Positions 23,780 through 36,900 are shown, numbered from the stretch's first letter. The stretch: DNA of 64,000 bases from Branchiostoma floridae (GCF_000003815.2 NC_049993.1:7473969-7537968); one strand, 5' to 3'. The notes: generated by a model not told the origin, from the letters alone. Numbers and translations: made by a program.

Positions 23780-26700
23780 GATTTGTCCTGTGTTTCTTTT
23801 TGTTTCTTTGGTAATGCCATTTCCATACTGTATACAGGTAATTTGTTGTTTTGGGCTAGTCATATTCGCTTGGTTTTTGGGCCTGCTTAATCTATGGTAC
23901 AGGCAGGGTTAAGTGGTGGAGGCTTAGCTTTGTTCTGTTTTGAATTCAGTATCGTTTGTTGCATTTTGTCGCGGCAAATATATGATGAAATTCCCCTTCT
24001 AAGCAACTGCTCATTGGTTTGCGGGGATGTTTGCTGGGTGTTTGCTCTGACTACAACAGCTTCTGAACTTTTCAAAGCTTCCATTGCCAGCAGCTTGCCA
24101 TCTATAAATGGGATTGACAAGGACATTTTTCATAGTAAATTGTGCTGTTAAATTTGGCTTAGATACTACAGGAGATTTAGGTTTGGGTTGGATGGATTGA
24201 ATGAAAATATCATACCACCCTGGGGACTAACTGTTGCTGCTGCATGGGGGCTACCACTATTCATATTGTCTAATGTCTATGGAACTACAGATAAAAGTAT
24301 CATTGGTCAAATTATGCGAGTAACATTCCGATGTCAAGTGAATAACACCCCAGAAATAAATCTTTAATGAATATCATTGGAAGAACACAAACCAAGGAGA
24401 CTTAGCAGCTGCATTAGGTCAGTACATTGAAATAGGAAGATATTAGTATATCATGTGACAGAGTAACTACATGTGCATGGGCCATCTGAGACAAAAAAAG
24501 GTAGCGTCTCAACAACTTCAAAGTACTGTGGTTGGTTACATACTTAAGAAATCCAAAATAAGTAATGTTCATCCATGTCCAAACTTACAAATTCAGAAAA
24601 TGGAATTTCAGAGTCAGACTTTTGCATGGTGCACAACCAACACGGTAAAAAGCTCATTTTTCCAACCACGTACCACAGACAAAAAGGCAAAAATACACAA
24701 TAGGTCTACAGAAACCCAATACATTTCATGCAGGCCTGAGGTCTACGAACTCTTGTTATGTTTTGTTATGAAGGATACATTTTGTTTTCTAGAGCTTGTT
24801 CAAGCCATACGCCACAGGCAGGCAGGAAATACTTCATATAGAGGTCATGATCTTGAACGATGGCACCCAATGGGTATCATATTCAGAGCCAAATATAATT
24901 GTTCAAGGCCTATTATACCTATCCAAGGACTGGAATATTACGAAGTAGGACAGCCATGTGGGTTAGGTGCAAGAAAGTCATTCAAGGACGGAAGTGCTGG
25001 AAACAGTTGGTTCTTCCTTATTTTTTAATCTCCAGTACACACTGTAGTGCTGGCTGTAGGTTTGGGTTACTGGCAGACCATTGTGCTGCACCGGGGATAG
25101 TACATTTCTGCTAGCTGTAGGTTTATGTTACAGGTGGGCTCGTATATTGTGCCAGGGATAGTGCGACAGGGAAGTTCCAGTCTATTTCTGATTTGAGCTG
25201 TATTGTTGTTCCCCTCAATCGTCGTCATGGCAATAATATTTTTATTGCCAGTCTTGTTATCCGTGCGCACCGACCGCGCGATGATGTGCGAACATTTTGC
25301 TTTTGGAACGTCTACAGGTACACTTAAACTGCTGATTTTGTTCCCCAGGGTAAAAACGTTAAGGGAGTTCTCCCACTGTGACCTGTCTAGCAGTTTGAAT
25401 GGCGAACTAGCGTTAACCCCAATAAATACTAGACTACATAAACACATAAAAACCCTGCAGTGTCTGTCATAACCAAAAGTGGGGACAGATTAACATAAAA
25501 GTACTGGTCAGAATACAAATTTTCTACATTGGGGCATGGATCTCATAGGAACATTATCAAACTATGCAGAATTGCCCACATAACTGTAACTAAGAGATAT
25601 ACATCATCCAAGGAAGTGAAACATCCTTCCATAATCAATACAATGTATTATCTGATTTCTCCAGCCGGTTCTCTTTCTTCATTTCGCGAAGACAGTAGTC
25701 CACAGGCAAAATAACGAATAAGAAATAATGCCAAGTACATGTGATACCAAATACTTCTTCATCCCAACGGCGAACTGCAAAGAAAGAAAGACATGCGTGT
25801 ACGTGAATAGTTTCACAAAGTTGGTAAATCACTGGGTATTCAGGCTATTTATACACCGTCACTAACATTTTCCTGTGCACGTTTGGGTAGTCATGCAAGT
25901 GGCGTTTAATCCAGGGGAAAGGCAGCAGAAGGATTATCTAAACGGTGACATGTGTTGTAGATTGTACGTTAATGGACAGGTACCGAAATGCTTCTCACCC
26001 TAAAGGCCAATTGCTAGAAGGAAGAGCAAGACAAGGAATACGGAAATCAGAGTCTGGTCAAGTCTTACACCCACGAACTTCTTATATCGATTTTTCAGCG
26101 ACCGCCACGAGAAAGTCTGGCATGATTTGGAAAGTGTTGGTGCGATGAAAGCAGGATTTAGTGGGGAATGTCTGCATAGCATTACACATTAATCGCCAGT
26201 GAAGCTACGGGCACAACCCGCCGTTCGTGATTGTTGTCTGTACGTTTTCTTTTAGGCCACTTCCGCCATGTTTTCCCGAAAACGTTGGGAAGAACCAAGG
26301 AGGTTTTACCTCTTGATAAAACCTTGGAAGGACTGTTTTAATTTAGCTTTAAGCATTGCCAGGAACCCCCATTCAGTCCATCTGTTCAGACTGGACAGGG
26401 TTTTCCACCCCATTTCCCTGTCTGGACTGGACAGGGTTTTCCGAAAACCCGCATAGCTCCAGAACTTTTATTCCTAAATTGGTTTTGTTTTGTTTTGTTT
26501 AACCTGTAAATCTATAAAAGACAAACAAGGACATCAAAAGACACCAAGCGTAAAAAGATTCATTTTTTATCGATGAAGTTCGATGAGCGCTCTGTAAAAT
26601 CGCCTGACTGCAGCGATACCGACAACGTGTCGCAGCTTCTGTAAGATACTCACTCTGTGGTGAAAGAAAAGTTGATACAGTATCTTCTCCATGGAGAAGT

Positions 26701-29450
26701 GAATGTTTCACCGTCTACCTTAGCCCTGTGATTTGAATGCACACGTGTGCCGCCTGGAGTCAGACCGTGAAAAGCGCTAACACAGACTGAGGTGTGCCTG
26801 CGCCGCTCGATAACCAGCGCTAGGTGATCAAGTTGAATACTCATGGAAAAGATTCAGAGTTCAGTGACACTAGCTAGTACTGTCAGCTTGGGAGCTGGCA
26901 GCGACGTTGATGTGTGTGGATATCGGCCCTCTCAGCCCTCGCGAGTGCCTGTTGTAGATAGACACACCTGGTTCTCTCAAGCGAGCGAGGATTTGGATGA
27001 GCGAGCATTACGGTTGGTCTGTAAATGCTGCGTGATCGATTGGCAGTAGCGTGAATATTCTCGTAATGCCATGGCCTATTATGGGGGTCACACCAGTCGG
27101 GGGTGAGGATTCCCATGGAGTTTTCTGATACTGAAAGCATTCTACTTTATACTGCATAGAGCTGCCCCACAGCCTTCTTCGAGTTCCTGTAATAGTACAG
27201 ACTCTGTATCGCTGCTGAGCGCTGTTAACGCTTAGCATATTATGGAGAGAGAAACTCAGGAAAAGTTTGCACACTTTGAGTTGAAATTGCGCTATGACAG
27301 AGCCGCTGTGTATGACCTTAGCTTCGTCGTAGTATCGATTGATGACCATATCATGCCTGTCTTTAGATGAAACATGTCTTTCCCTAAGTGGTTGTGGGTG
27401 GCGCCAGTTTTCAACCATGCGCTGGCAGATTTCCAAAGCGTTTTCAAACACGGCTTCTAACTTTTCATTCGCGCAAAAGGACCCAAAAGTTTACGGGAGG
27501 CTTTCGATAGCTTCTCTATGCAATTACACATCGGGAGGGAAAAGGACGATTTCTTGCATCTAGGTATTCTACAGATCATTAGACGCCACGTTGTCGTAGG
27601 ACTGAGCCATGCCGACATCGTGGAGAAGCTTTTGTGACAAACGATTGGAATATCTGCGAACATAAACTCTGGGATGGTGTCTGCAAAATACATGAACTAG
27701 TGAATAATTGACTTTGGGCGCATCTCATAGGCATATATACAAAGTACTATATAATCTACACAACTCTCTGCTTGATGTGGGTCAACAGGGCGGCTATTCC
27801 TTGGGTACTGTCGGCGAAAGTAGATTCGAGGCTTAAAACGCCCCAGCTCTATGGGGAAATATGATGTATCGATTTTAATATTCTTATACTATAGCCATGT
27901 GAAGTTTTATCAACCAACTGCATACATGGTCTCTCCCCTTATTCCCGTTATGTCTTTGATCAAGGAGCTGTCATCAGTTTATGAAGTAGACTTTCATCAA
28001 TTGATGAAAGCGCCCTGCTTTGATACAGGAGTTAAGTGACATCTGTCTGATTGCCCTTATCACACACACCTGCGAAACTCGTAGTCTCAACAGGACTACC
28101 TGGGTTCCTAGAAAATAGAAGAAATTGGCAAAATAGGCGGAATAATTTGTCAGACGAGTAAGCCGGTCAATCAGGTGCACACAGGCTGGCCTGGGTTAAC
28201 TTCTTTGGCAAACAATGGCGCCTTTTTGGCCAATTTGGCCAGCAACTCAAAGTCTTTCCTGTGGCGAACCGTAATTCGCGGCGCTTTGTATCAAAGTGGT
28301 CTAATATAAATTGTGGTGGCTTGGTCGATCGAGTCGAGTCTATCGTAGTCTCCTCATTATCGTAGTCTACACATTTTATTTCCAAGTGTTCATTTAATCA
28401 AACCGAAAGAATCAATTTGTTTAAAGAAGTCATAATGACATACCCCAACTTCCCCACATTCAAAGACGAACAGAAAGCCACTTTCCTCTTAGAATCACAG
28501 AATTCACAAATTGTAGAAAAGGTGGAGACTTTTCTTCCTTCTCTGCTTCCAAAAAAAGAAGTCAACCCCAACCTATTAAGAAATAGCCAACACTAGTTAC
28601 GAGTAGTCTCTTTTTACAATAATATTTATCCCTATCCATTGTCACATGTATGTCCCCTTTGTTTCTACTATGTAATTGCAATTAGCCTCCGGTTATGAAC
28701 TTGCAACTAAAACTTTCGATAAAATTATTAGACTCTCTGCCTTGAGGATGGTACTCGAACAGTTGGGATTCTGTTCTAGGAAGTACTACAAAAGGGGAAA
28801 TGTTCGCAGTGGTTTAATATTCGCGCTTTTCACTGGACCTCCTCACCGCGAACATTCTCCCTTTCACAGTAAAACGCTGCATGTATATGCCAATTTTAAC
28901 CGCGAACGTAGGGGCCTTAGGGAAATTACAAAAGGATGTACTATGGGAAACATGAAGAGGGATTCTCGTAAACTAGTGAACTCAACACATATAGTCAGGA
29001 ATAGGTCTTACACGTAGCATGTTTTAGATGAATAGAGATCTGTTTATTTTGCGCCTGGAAAAGCTGGCATGAATTCGATTCTTGACCTCTCTGTGACCGC
29101 TGTTGAAACCTGACAAGGGTTTTCCCACTGAACTACTGCTGAAGGTAGATTATACTGTAGCAAATGCAGAAATGATTCAGAAATATCAATTCACGAACAT
29201 ACTCGCTACACTCCATGATTATGTACTGAATATACTACTACCAAGTACCAACTGAACGGAAACATATGTGTTACATTCTGTTGACAAAAAACGTTGACCT
29301 CAACAAATACATATACACGTAAACCTACAGATATTTGTACTTGATAAACTCACCACAAAATCATGACTTCTTGTGAACTCAAAATCCGTAGTATGTCAGA
29401 AAGGATTAAGGACCTAATATTAATGTGCTGTGTTAAAATCCAACACAAAG
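23780..29450. other. Intergenic stretch without a recognised gene
   Basis: It includes an open frame of 185 codons at 24471-25028 (+) and one of 147 codons at 27008-27451 (-). Neither shows a domain, repeat or signal peptide that I recognise. The 24471 frame is AT-rich and may be chance or an unrecognised element. Confidence 0.45.
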
Positions 29451-29453
29451 GCC

Positions 29454-29621
29454 AAAGGCGCCCAATGCAATTTTAGGGCCTTAAAACTCTTTTTTTTTTC
29501 AAATTCAATTTCAAGTCATTTCTTATGTGGTAGTATAGTGAAGTAAATGGCAATATTGTGCCGATTGTTTTATTCAGAATATTTCTGATTTCAATGCTCT
29601 AAAACTGCATTGGGTGCCTTT
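29454..29621. mobile_element. Small MITE just downstream of the GPCR gene
   Basis: Left end AAAGGCGCCCAATGCAATTTTAG; right end complement AAAGGCACCCAATGCAGTTTTAG. Length about 168 bp. No clear target duplication. It carries the only nearby AATAAA on the minus strand (29569-29574). Confidence 0.7.
29569..29574 (-). terminator. Candidate polyadenylation signal for the GPCR gene
   Basis: TTTATT on +, i.e. AATAAA on the minus strand, about 82 bp after the GPCR stop and inside the MITE at 29454-29621. Confidence 0.45.
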
Positions 29622-29655
29622 AAAACATTATGGACGTCTGATGGCTGTTTTTGTT

Positions 29656-30879
29656 CTACACGTACGTTTCATATAAGTACAAAGTTTCTTGACCAGATGA
29701 ATATGGAACTGTCGCAGCATTCACATCATTTACCTCACGTATCTCGTCGTCAAAGAAGTCGCTCTTCTCGGGCCGCCCGTTACAGACGACGACTTCTCCC
29801 CCGCGGACGTAGCTCCGCGCCGCGCGCTGGTCAGCAGGCCTGCCCCGGTCCAGACGCAGCGCCGCCCGAAAGCTCTCGCGAAACTTCTGGCTCATGAAGG
29901 CGTACAGGATGGGGTTGACGCAGCTGTTCACGTACGACATAGCCATGGCCGCCTGGAACACCACCATGACCCACAGCGCCTCTGGTATGGTCGTGGCCAG
30001 GGCGGCCACCAGCTGACACAGGCGGTACGGTAGCCAGCATAGCACGAACGTTACGATCATGGCAGTCACGGTTCTGGTTACCTTCACCCGCATCCTGACG
30101 GACACTCTGGACACCGCGGTGTGTGCCGACGTGTTCTGTTTAAGGTGACGGACCACCATCAGGTAGGAAATACTGATCACGGTCAGGGGGACCACGAAGC
30201 CGATGACGAAGGTATAGTACGTGAAGGCCTTGTGCCAGAAGAATGGATTGTCGGCAGGCCAATTGAATCTGCAGTCGTAGTTTCCTCCTGGTAGAGGGGC
30301 GGTGTCGCTGACTACGATGACGGGGATGGTCACCAGGATGGCCGCTACCCACACGGACAGGCTGACCATGAGCGCCACCTTCGGCCGGCGGAGGTGGGCA
30401 TGGCTGTGGGAGCAGACGATGGTCAGGTAGCGGTCCACGCTCAGCACGGCCAGGTTAAACACGCTGTTGAACATGTTCATGGCGTCCGTCGATAGGACGA
30501 TCTTGCACATGGCTCTCCCGAACACCCATCTCTGCATGGAGGAGGATGCTGTGATGAAGGGCACCCCGAGCATGAAGAGAATGTCGGCCAAAGCCAGGTT
30601 CAGCACGTAAAAATTCGAAGCGTTCTTCATCTTCGTGAATCCCAACAACATGTAAATCACTAACGAATTCCCGACAAGACCCACCACGGTCACTATTCCG
30701 TACACCGTAGGCACTAGGATTTTCGTGATGATATCCGAGGCGAAATGCAGCTCGTATTGCAAGTCCGTTCCGTTCAGAGACGTCCAGTTCACCGCCGACA
30801 CGTTCATGTTGACGCGGAGTTTCTGACACGAGCCGAGTATAATGTTAGTTTTTGTCGTTCCCACGTTTATGGGTGACAA
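29656..30879 (-). CDS. Somatostatin/allatostatin-C-receptor-like GPCR, intronless
   Basis: A 407-residue class A receptor in one uninterrupted frame. The N-terminus has three N-glycosylation sequons (NVSA, NWTS, NGTD; residues 26-39). Seven membrane segments lie at roughly 53-80, 90-112, 125-147, 168-190, 217-242, 268-292 and 300-326. Family landmarks: GN at 70-71, LALAD (Asp99), Cys125/Cys203 disulfide pair, DRY 149-151, CWLPY 281-285, NSCVNPILY 318-326. LSTDAMNMFNSVF (129-141) matches the somatostatin-receptor TM3 pattern, and Asp132 falls at position 3.32, which contacts the ligand lysine in SSTRs and the amine in opioid receptors. Such receptors sit in the plasma membrane and usually couple to Gi/o. 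The protein ends ETYV, a possible class I PDZ ligand. Translation could also start at Met25. The subfamily cannot be fixed by eye. Confidence 0.93.
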   Translation of the reverse strand: MSPINVGTTKTNIILGSCQKLRVNMNVSAVNWTSLNGTDLQYELHFASDIITKILVPTVYGIVTVVGLVGNSLVIYMLLGFTKMKNASNFYVLNLALADILFMLGVPFITASSSMQRWVFGRAMCKIVLSTDAMNMFNSVFNLAVLSVDRYLTIVCSHSHAHLRRPKVALMVSLSVWVAAILVTIPVIVVSDTAPLPGGNYDCRFNWPADNPFFWHKAFTYYTFVIGFVVPLTVISISYLMVVRHLKQNTSAHTAVSRVSVRMRVKVTRTVTAMIVTFVLCWLPYRLCQLVAALATTIPEALWVMVVFQAAMAMSYVNSCVNPILYAFMSQKFRESFRAALRLDRGRPADQRAARSYVRGGEVVVCNGRPEKSDFFDDEIREVNDVNAATVPYSSGQETLYLYETYV

Positions 30880-32000
30880 CGAAGACCGTAGATCTTACAA
30901 TACAGCCCGGGCATGTCGTCGCCTACTCGTAGCGTTTCCTGTAACAGATCAGTCTTGTCTTGCCTCAGGAGATGTTGATAGAGACCACATGTTATAATCG
31001 TCTTGCAGGGTTGACGTCTCCCAGGGTGAAAACTGAGTGCGCTACGGTTCCTTGCGCCTGACTGGAAGAGGAGATCACTAATAGGCCTGCCAGTCATCAT
31101 GCAAAGGAGACTGGGGCACCAATAGAAACTTTCATCGAACCGTTCACTGACGAGCTGGATAAAGACCCACCGTGTTTACACCGAGCTCTTCATTGGTTGG
31201 CCTTGGATAGAGTGACTGATGTTGTGGTTTGCGTGAGTGTATCACTACCCTCCACCCCCACACTATCATTCTAAAGGACCGATTATCTTGTCTGTTTCTG
31301 CGCATTCCTCTTTCAAAACGATGGTGGAGGGGCATCAGAAATTCAAGGATAAGAACTGGAATTTCTTCGTACCGAACTACATTTTCCGCCAGACAGCTAA
31401 AATCCTTCCCATCACTGTTTCAATCGTTCGCCGTGATGCCGTTCTCCGTGAAGCGTTGGATATTACCATGGCTGGAGTCCAAGAGCTACACCGTTTTCAT
31501 GCACAACACAAGAGTTGTCTTTGTAAAAGTGCCGATGGGATTTTATATTGCTTTTTCGTAAGTCACGAATCTCCAACTCTGTACAAATAGATTGTTGGTC
31601 ATTTACCACTTTAAGATATTACATCGTCAAAATGAGAATGTGTTGGCGGGACACTATATTGCTTTTTTCGCAAGGCACGATTGCCCAAATGCCATTTGCA
31701 CACTCAGATAGACTTACTTACATCTTTATTTTCATCTTTAGCACGCTGAAGTAGCCGTTTGGTTTCCGATTTGTTCCATCACTTTTGCTTCAGTGCCCCT
31801 TTCATTTGAACATCATCATCATTTCAGGCAAGCCGCGAGTCGCCAGACGTTGTAAATGGGAAACGTTTCAGCACCAAGGAGAGGACTCATTTGTTATTCA
31901 CCTCGCGTATCTCGCCTAAGCGCGCACTGAACCACGAAACAGTTCTCATGAAAGGGGTTACTCCTCACTAAAGCTAGAGTCTGCAAACGATTCGATGCTA
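30880..32000. other. Upstream flank of the GPCR gene
   Basis: No TATA box or upstream exon stands out. Overlapping + frames at 31229-31590 have no recognisable domain. Confidence 0.4.
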
Positions 32001-32019
32001 TTCAAATGCCAATATAGAA

Positions 32020-32265
32020 AATGTGTGTTGGCGTATACTAGATACACATACCAGATGAGTGTTGAGTTGTATTTGTATAGACCATAAAAAGATCAATTTA
32101 TCAACTCATACATATAGGCTACGTCTAGCAAACTCGAGTTGTATGATTAAACGTTTGTCTACCAGTGATAAATGAAAGACTCGGTGTATACTAGATACAT
32201 ATCCCACAAGATTGCTGGAGTGTATTTGTATAGACTCTAAAAAGATCAATTTTTCAACTTCTACA
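32020..32265. repeat. Two tandem copies, ~145-bp period
   Basis: GTATACTAGATACA.AT..C..A and TTGTATAGAC..TAAAAAGATC recur at about 32031-32100 and 32187-32260. Confidence 0.75.
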
Positions 32266-32404
32266 GTGGGTACCAGTGATACATGGAAGTCTCGGGGTTA
32301 CTGTTCAAACGTGTGGTTGTCACCGAAACACCCAGTTATATCGACCAAAAATGACTAATGGTGCTCTGGGGTTTTACAACTAACTACATCTGTTCCCATC
32401 TTGG

Positions 32405-32920
32405 ACGAAGCCGTGTCTGCGCTTAGTTTTGAAATACTTTTAATCAGTTCTGCAAGAAAAATCCATACAACTTTGTTCTGTATGGTATGGCCGCGATTTC
32501 TTTGGAATCTGATCAAACTGCGAAAGTTTTAGTTTTATTTTTTTGGCAAAGACAGCTTGCTTTTATGGGTATCAATCTTAACTCATGATCATAACTAAGG
32601 CTTATGTTCGTTCGTAGCTGTTCTCCCTATCCATGCCCACACTTTCTGATGATGCTGTCTTCTGAGTTCTGCGCTTAGTTTTGAAATACTTTTAATCATG
32701 TCTGCAAGAAAAATCTATACAATTTTGTTCTATAAGACAGTAAGTTATGAAAACTTCTTTGGAATACATTTTGTATGATCAAACTGTGAAGGTTTTTTCA
32801 GAATCTCATGGAAACCGACCGCAATGCCAATCCCAACTCATAGCTAAGGCTTATGTTCTTAGCTATCAGTAATTCCCTATCCATTTCTACTCACTATCAG
32901 CCAAACTGTTGTCGAATACA
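32405..32920. repeat. Two copies of a ~240-bp repeat flanking the minisatellite region
   Basis: Shared blocks: GCGCTTAGTTTTGAAATACT, TTTAATCA..TCTGCAAGAAAAAT, CTGATCAAACTG, GCTTATGTTC and CCTATCCAT. Copies lie at about 32410-32640 and 32668-32890. A third is at 37460-37745, beyond both minisatellite arrays. Confidence 0.8.
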
Positions 32921-32999
32921 CGGCACGAAAAACGGTATTTAAGGATGCTGAAACGATGCGTAATGTTGACGTATTTTCCTCCTTTACGGATCTATACAC

Positions 33000-33890
33000 C
33001 ACTTATACGAGTACGTAAATATTGCCTTTAAGTGGTCTTTCTGTAGGTCCGTGTTAGTCCTTATTTTCCGGTTTTCCCGTTGTCTTTCAGCAGCTTAAAG
33101 ATGTCGTAAATGATTTTTAAAACCCCCTTAAAACTTGTTTAAAGTTCACGTTTATTTTATCTAAAGCCTCTTTACGTCTCATATACAATTGCATTAAGTG
33201 GATTATAACGTGTGTTTTAGTGCCTTTTCAGCAGCTTAAAGTTGCCTTAAATACTTATTAAAACGCCCTTAAGACATGTTTAAACTTCACGTTTATTTGA
33301 TCTAAAGCCTCTTTACGTCTCATATACGTGTACATTGGATTATAACGTGTGTTTAGGTGCCTTTTCAGCAGTTTAAAGTTGCCATAAATATCTATTAAAA
33401 CGCCCTTAAGATATGTTTAAACTTCACGTATATTTGATCTAAAGCCTATTTACGTCTCATATACGTGTGCATTAAGTGGATTATAACGTGTGTTTAGCTG
33501 CCTTTTCAGCATCTTAAATTTGCCATAAATACCTATTATAACGCCCTTAAGACTTGTTTAAACTTCACGTTTATTTGATCTAAAGCCTATTTACGTCTCA
33601 TATACGTGTTCATTAAGTGGATTATAACGTGTGTTTAAGTGCCTTTTCAGCAGCTTAAATTTGCCATAAATACTTATTAAAACGCCCTTAAGACATGTTT
33701 AAACTTCACGTTTATTTGATCTAAAGCCTATTTACGTCTCATATACGTGTGAATTAAGAGGATTTAATGTGTCTATATTTTTCTTTTTAGCAGCTTAAAG
33801 TTGTCATAAATACGTATCAAAACACCCTTAAGACATGTTTAAAGTTCCCTCTGTACGTCTCATATACGTGTGCATTAAGGTGTGGATAAG
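33000..33890. repeat. Minisatellite array, ~141-bp period, about six copies
   Basis: The anchor CAGCAGCTTAAAG recurs at 33091, 33232, 33369, 33510, 33651 and 33791. Each unit also holds ACGCCCTTAAGACATGTTTA, GATCTAAAGCCT and TTTACGTCTCATATACGTG. Copies differ by scattered substitutions. No open frame persists across units. Confidence 0.95.
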
Positions 33891-33899
33891 TGCCATTTT

Positions 33900-35030
33900 A
33901 AGAGAGTAATCATTAGCACATTTCAAAGCAAGAAAATACAATGAATGAAACTTTAAAATTTTATTGAATTACGAGAAAATATTACATGGAAAAGTAAAAA
34001 AAACCTACAGCCTACTAGGTATTTGTGGCCTTTCATTCTGATGTAGTCGGCAGTTGAAACAATATCACAACGGTTGCGCAATTCCGTGCAGCAGTCCACA
34101 GTCCCATTTCCAGTGTCGGGTGAAGCGTCTCGGCGTAAGTTAAAAAGAGCACACATGTACAGTTCCATCTGGTCACCACAGGAATAAGAATCCGGTAAGA
34201 TCTAGAGTATCCTAGAGTAGTGGCCGATATGACTCGTGTTGTTGGATGGTCCTGGATTCTGTGAACGCGAAACATGTTCAGCTTGCAGTGTCGGCTTCTA
34301 TTAATCCGGATGGTGCAAGGGCCGTGATTTCCATTCTGTGTCGATTTCCAACAACAACAGCTTGTACAGAATGATAGCCACCTCGTATCTTTGAGTCAAA
34401 TTCCGTCACCGGGGGTCCTAGGCGGTAAAAGCGGTGTCACGGCCACAACTTGCGGGCTAGAGCAGGCCCAAACTTTCTTCAATACTTCTCTTCAAAAATG
34501 AACGCCTGGAAAATAACCGCTCCTTGTCGTACGTATGGCCCGTAAATTTGAACCCCCCACTCTTTTCTGCCATTGGATACATCCTATCACATGACACAGC
34601 TGTGCCACAGACGGACCAAGGAAGTTCAACCTCCTTGGACGGACGGAGGCGTGCGCCCCATGGCGAGTACGAAATAACGCTGAATAAATTTACATCTTGC
34701 CTGCCCAAACAAACACGAGCAACACGAGAAGACACCGCCTGTGTGCACAAACTGTTCTTTCTCGACGCTTGCTTGTAGCTAAAGAAATAAACATATTTCG
34801 TACATTTACCTATAGTAAGAACTGCTTGCCGTTTTATAGAGAAAACACAACTCACTGCACAAAACGGTATACCTACTACATCCTTATTCTTCAAGCAGAG
34901 GTTGAGTCGCGGAGATATTCATAGCAGTAGTCGGGATTTCTACCGTCTCTTAGCTCGAGTGTCAACATGCAACAAAGAAAACCTCACCCTGATTTAGACC
35001 CTGGAATTTCAGAACATATATTCGGTATAA
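33900..35030. other. Spacer between the two minisatellite arrays
   Basis: No supported gene. Near 34896 a stretch, AAGCAGAGGTTGAGTCGCG followed by GTAGTCGG, also occurs near 45386, so some of this is dispersed repeat. Confidence 0.4.
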
Positions 35031-35039
35031 AATAAAAAG

Positions 35040-36900
35040 GAAAGGGTCTCCTCCTGTTCGCATAAACTGCGCTTCAAACATGCCGTATGTTCAGCAGAAA
35101 AAGGCACCGTTTCATAAAACCTTTGAGACGGTATAAGCCAATAGATAAAACGGGGGTAGTACCCCCAAATTTGCTTAAGCTACGCGGATTCAAAGATTAA
35201 ACATGTCGTATGTTCAACAGAAATACGCAACATTTCATATACGTCTTGGCAACATATAAGCTAAACGGGGGAGGTCTCCCCTAGTTCGCTTAAACTGCGC
35301 GGATTCAAAGATTTAACTTATTGTATGTTTTACAGAAATACGCAACATTTCATATACGTCTTGACAACATAAAAGCTAAACGGGGGAGGTCTCCCCTAGT
35401 TCGCTTAAACTGCGCGGATTCAAAGATTAAACTTGTTGTATGTTGTACAGAAATACGCAACATTTCATATACGTCTTGACAACATAAAAGCTAAACGGGG
35501 GAGGTCTCCCCTAGTTCGCTTAAACTGCCCGGATTCAAAGATTAAACATGTCGTATGTTCAACAGAAATACGCAACATTTCATATACGTCTTGGCGACAT
35601 ATCAGCTAAACAAGGTAGGTCTCCCCTAGTTCGCTTAAACTGCGCGGATTCAAAGATTAAACATGTCGTATGTTCAACAGAAATACGCAACATTTCATAT
35701 ACGTTTTGGCAGCATATATAAAGCTAAACGGGGGAGGTCTCCCCTAGTTCGCTTAAACTGTGCGGATTCAAATATTAAACATGTCGTTGTTTTACAGAAA
35801 TACGCAACATTTCATATACGTTTTGGCAACACATAAGCTAAACGGAGGAGGTCTCCCCTAGTTCGCTTAAACTGCGCGGATTGAAAGATTAAACTTGTTG
35901 TATGTTTTACAGAAATACGCAACATTTCATATACGTCTTGACAACATAAAATCTAAACGAGGGAGGTCTCCCCTAGTTCGCTTAAATTGCGCGGATTCAA
36001 AGATTAAACATGTCGTATGTTCAACAGAAATACGCAACATTTCATATACCATCTTGGCAACATATAAGCTAAACAAGGTAGGTCTCCCCTAGTTCGCTTA
36101 AACTGCGCGGATTCAAAGATTAAACATGTCGTATGTTCAACAGAAATACGCAACATTTCATATACGTTTTGGCAGCATATAAGCTAAACGGGGGAGGTCT
36201 CCCCTAGTTCGCTTAAACTGCCCGGATTCAAAGATTAAACATGTCGTATGTTCAACATAAATACGCAACATTTCATATACCATCTTGGCAACATATCAGC
36301 TAAACAAGGTAGGTCTCGCCTAGTTCGCTTAAACTGCGCGGATTCAAAGATTAAACATGTCGTATGTTCAACAGAAATACGCAACATTTCATATACGTTT
36401 TGGCAGCATATAAGCTAAACGGGGGAGGTCTCCCCTAGTTCGCTTAAACTGTGCGGATTCAAATATTAAACATGTCGTATGTTTTACAGAAATACGCAAC
36501 ATTTCATATACGTTTTGGCAACACATAAGCTAAACGGGGGAGGTCTCCCCTAGTTCGCTTAAACTGCGCGGATTGAAAGATTAAACTTGTCGTATGTTCA
36601 AAAGAAATACGAACATTTCATATACGTTTTGGCAACATATAAGCTAAACGGGGGAGGTCTCCCCTAGTTCGCTTAAACTGCGCGGATTCAAAAATTAAAC
36701 ATGTCGTATGTTCAAATGAAATACGTAACATTTCATATACGGCTTAGCAAATATATTAACGGGGGAGGTCTTCCCTTCTTGATGGTAAATGACGGTTCGA
36801 AATAAATTATATATATGGCATCCTTCGGTCAATATTGACCATGGTATACACAACATCTCATATAACGTAAAATAGCGCATATAAGCTAACCGTGAGAGGT
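35040..36900. repeat. Minisatellite array, ~115-118-bp period, about 15 copies
   Basis: The unit contains AGGTCTCCCCTAGTTCGCTT, GCGCGGATTCAAAGATTAAA, CATGTCGTATGTT, CAGAAATACGCAACATTTCA and TATACGT. Clear copies run from about 35272 (35272, 35387, 35502 ...) to about 36655, with decayed copies at both edges (35045, 35160, 36750, 36890). Central copies are nearly identical and some neighbouring pairs share private variants, suggesting recent higher-order duplication. Confidence 0.96.

Noticed and set aside
24471-25028. 185-codon + frame as a real gene
   Set aside because: Longest anonymous frame in its region, but no recognised motif or splice context; not strong enough to call a CDS.
35040-36900. 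Regular direct repeats that could be mistaken for a CRISPR array
   Set aside because: Units are 115-118 bp of continuous similarity with no short-repeat/unique-spacer pattern, and the setting is an animal genome without cas genes.
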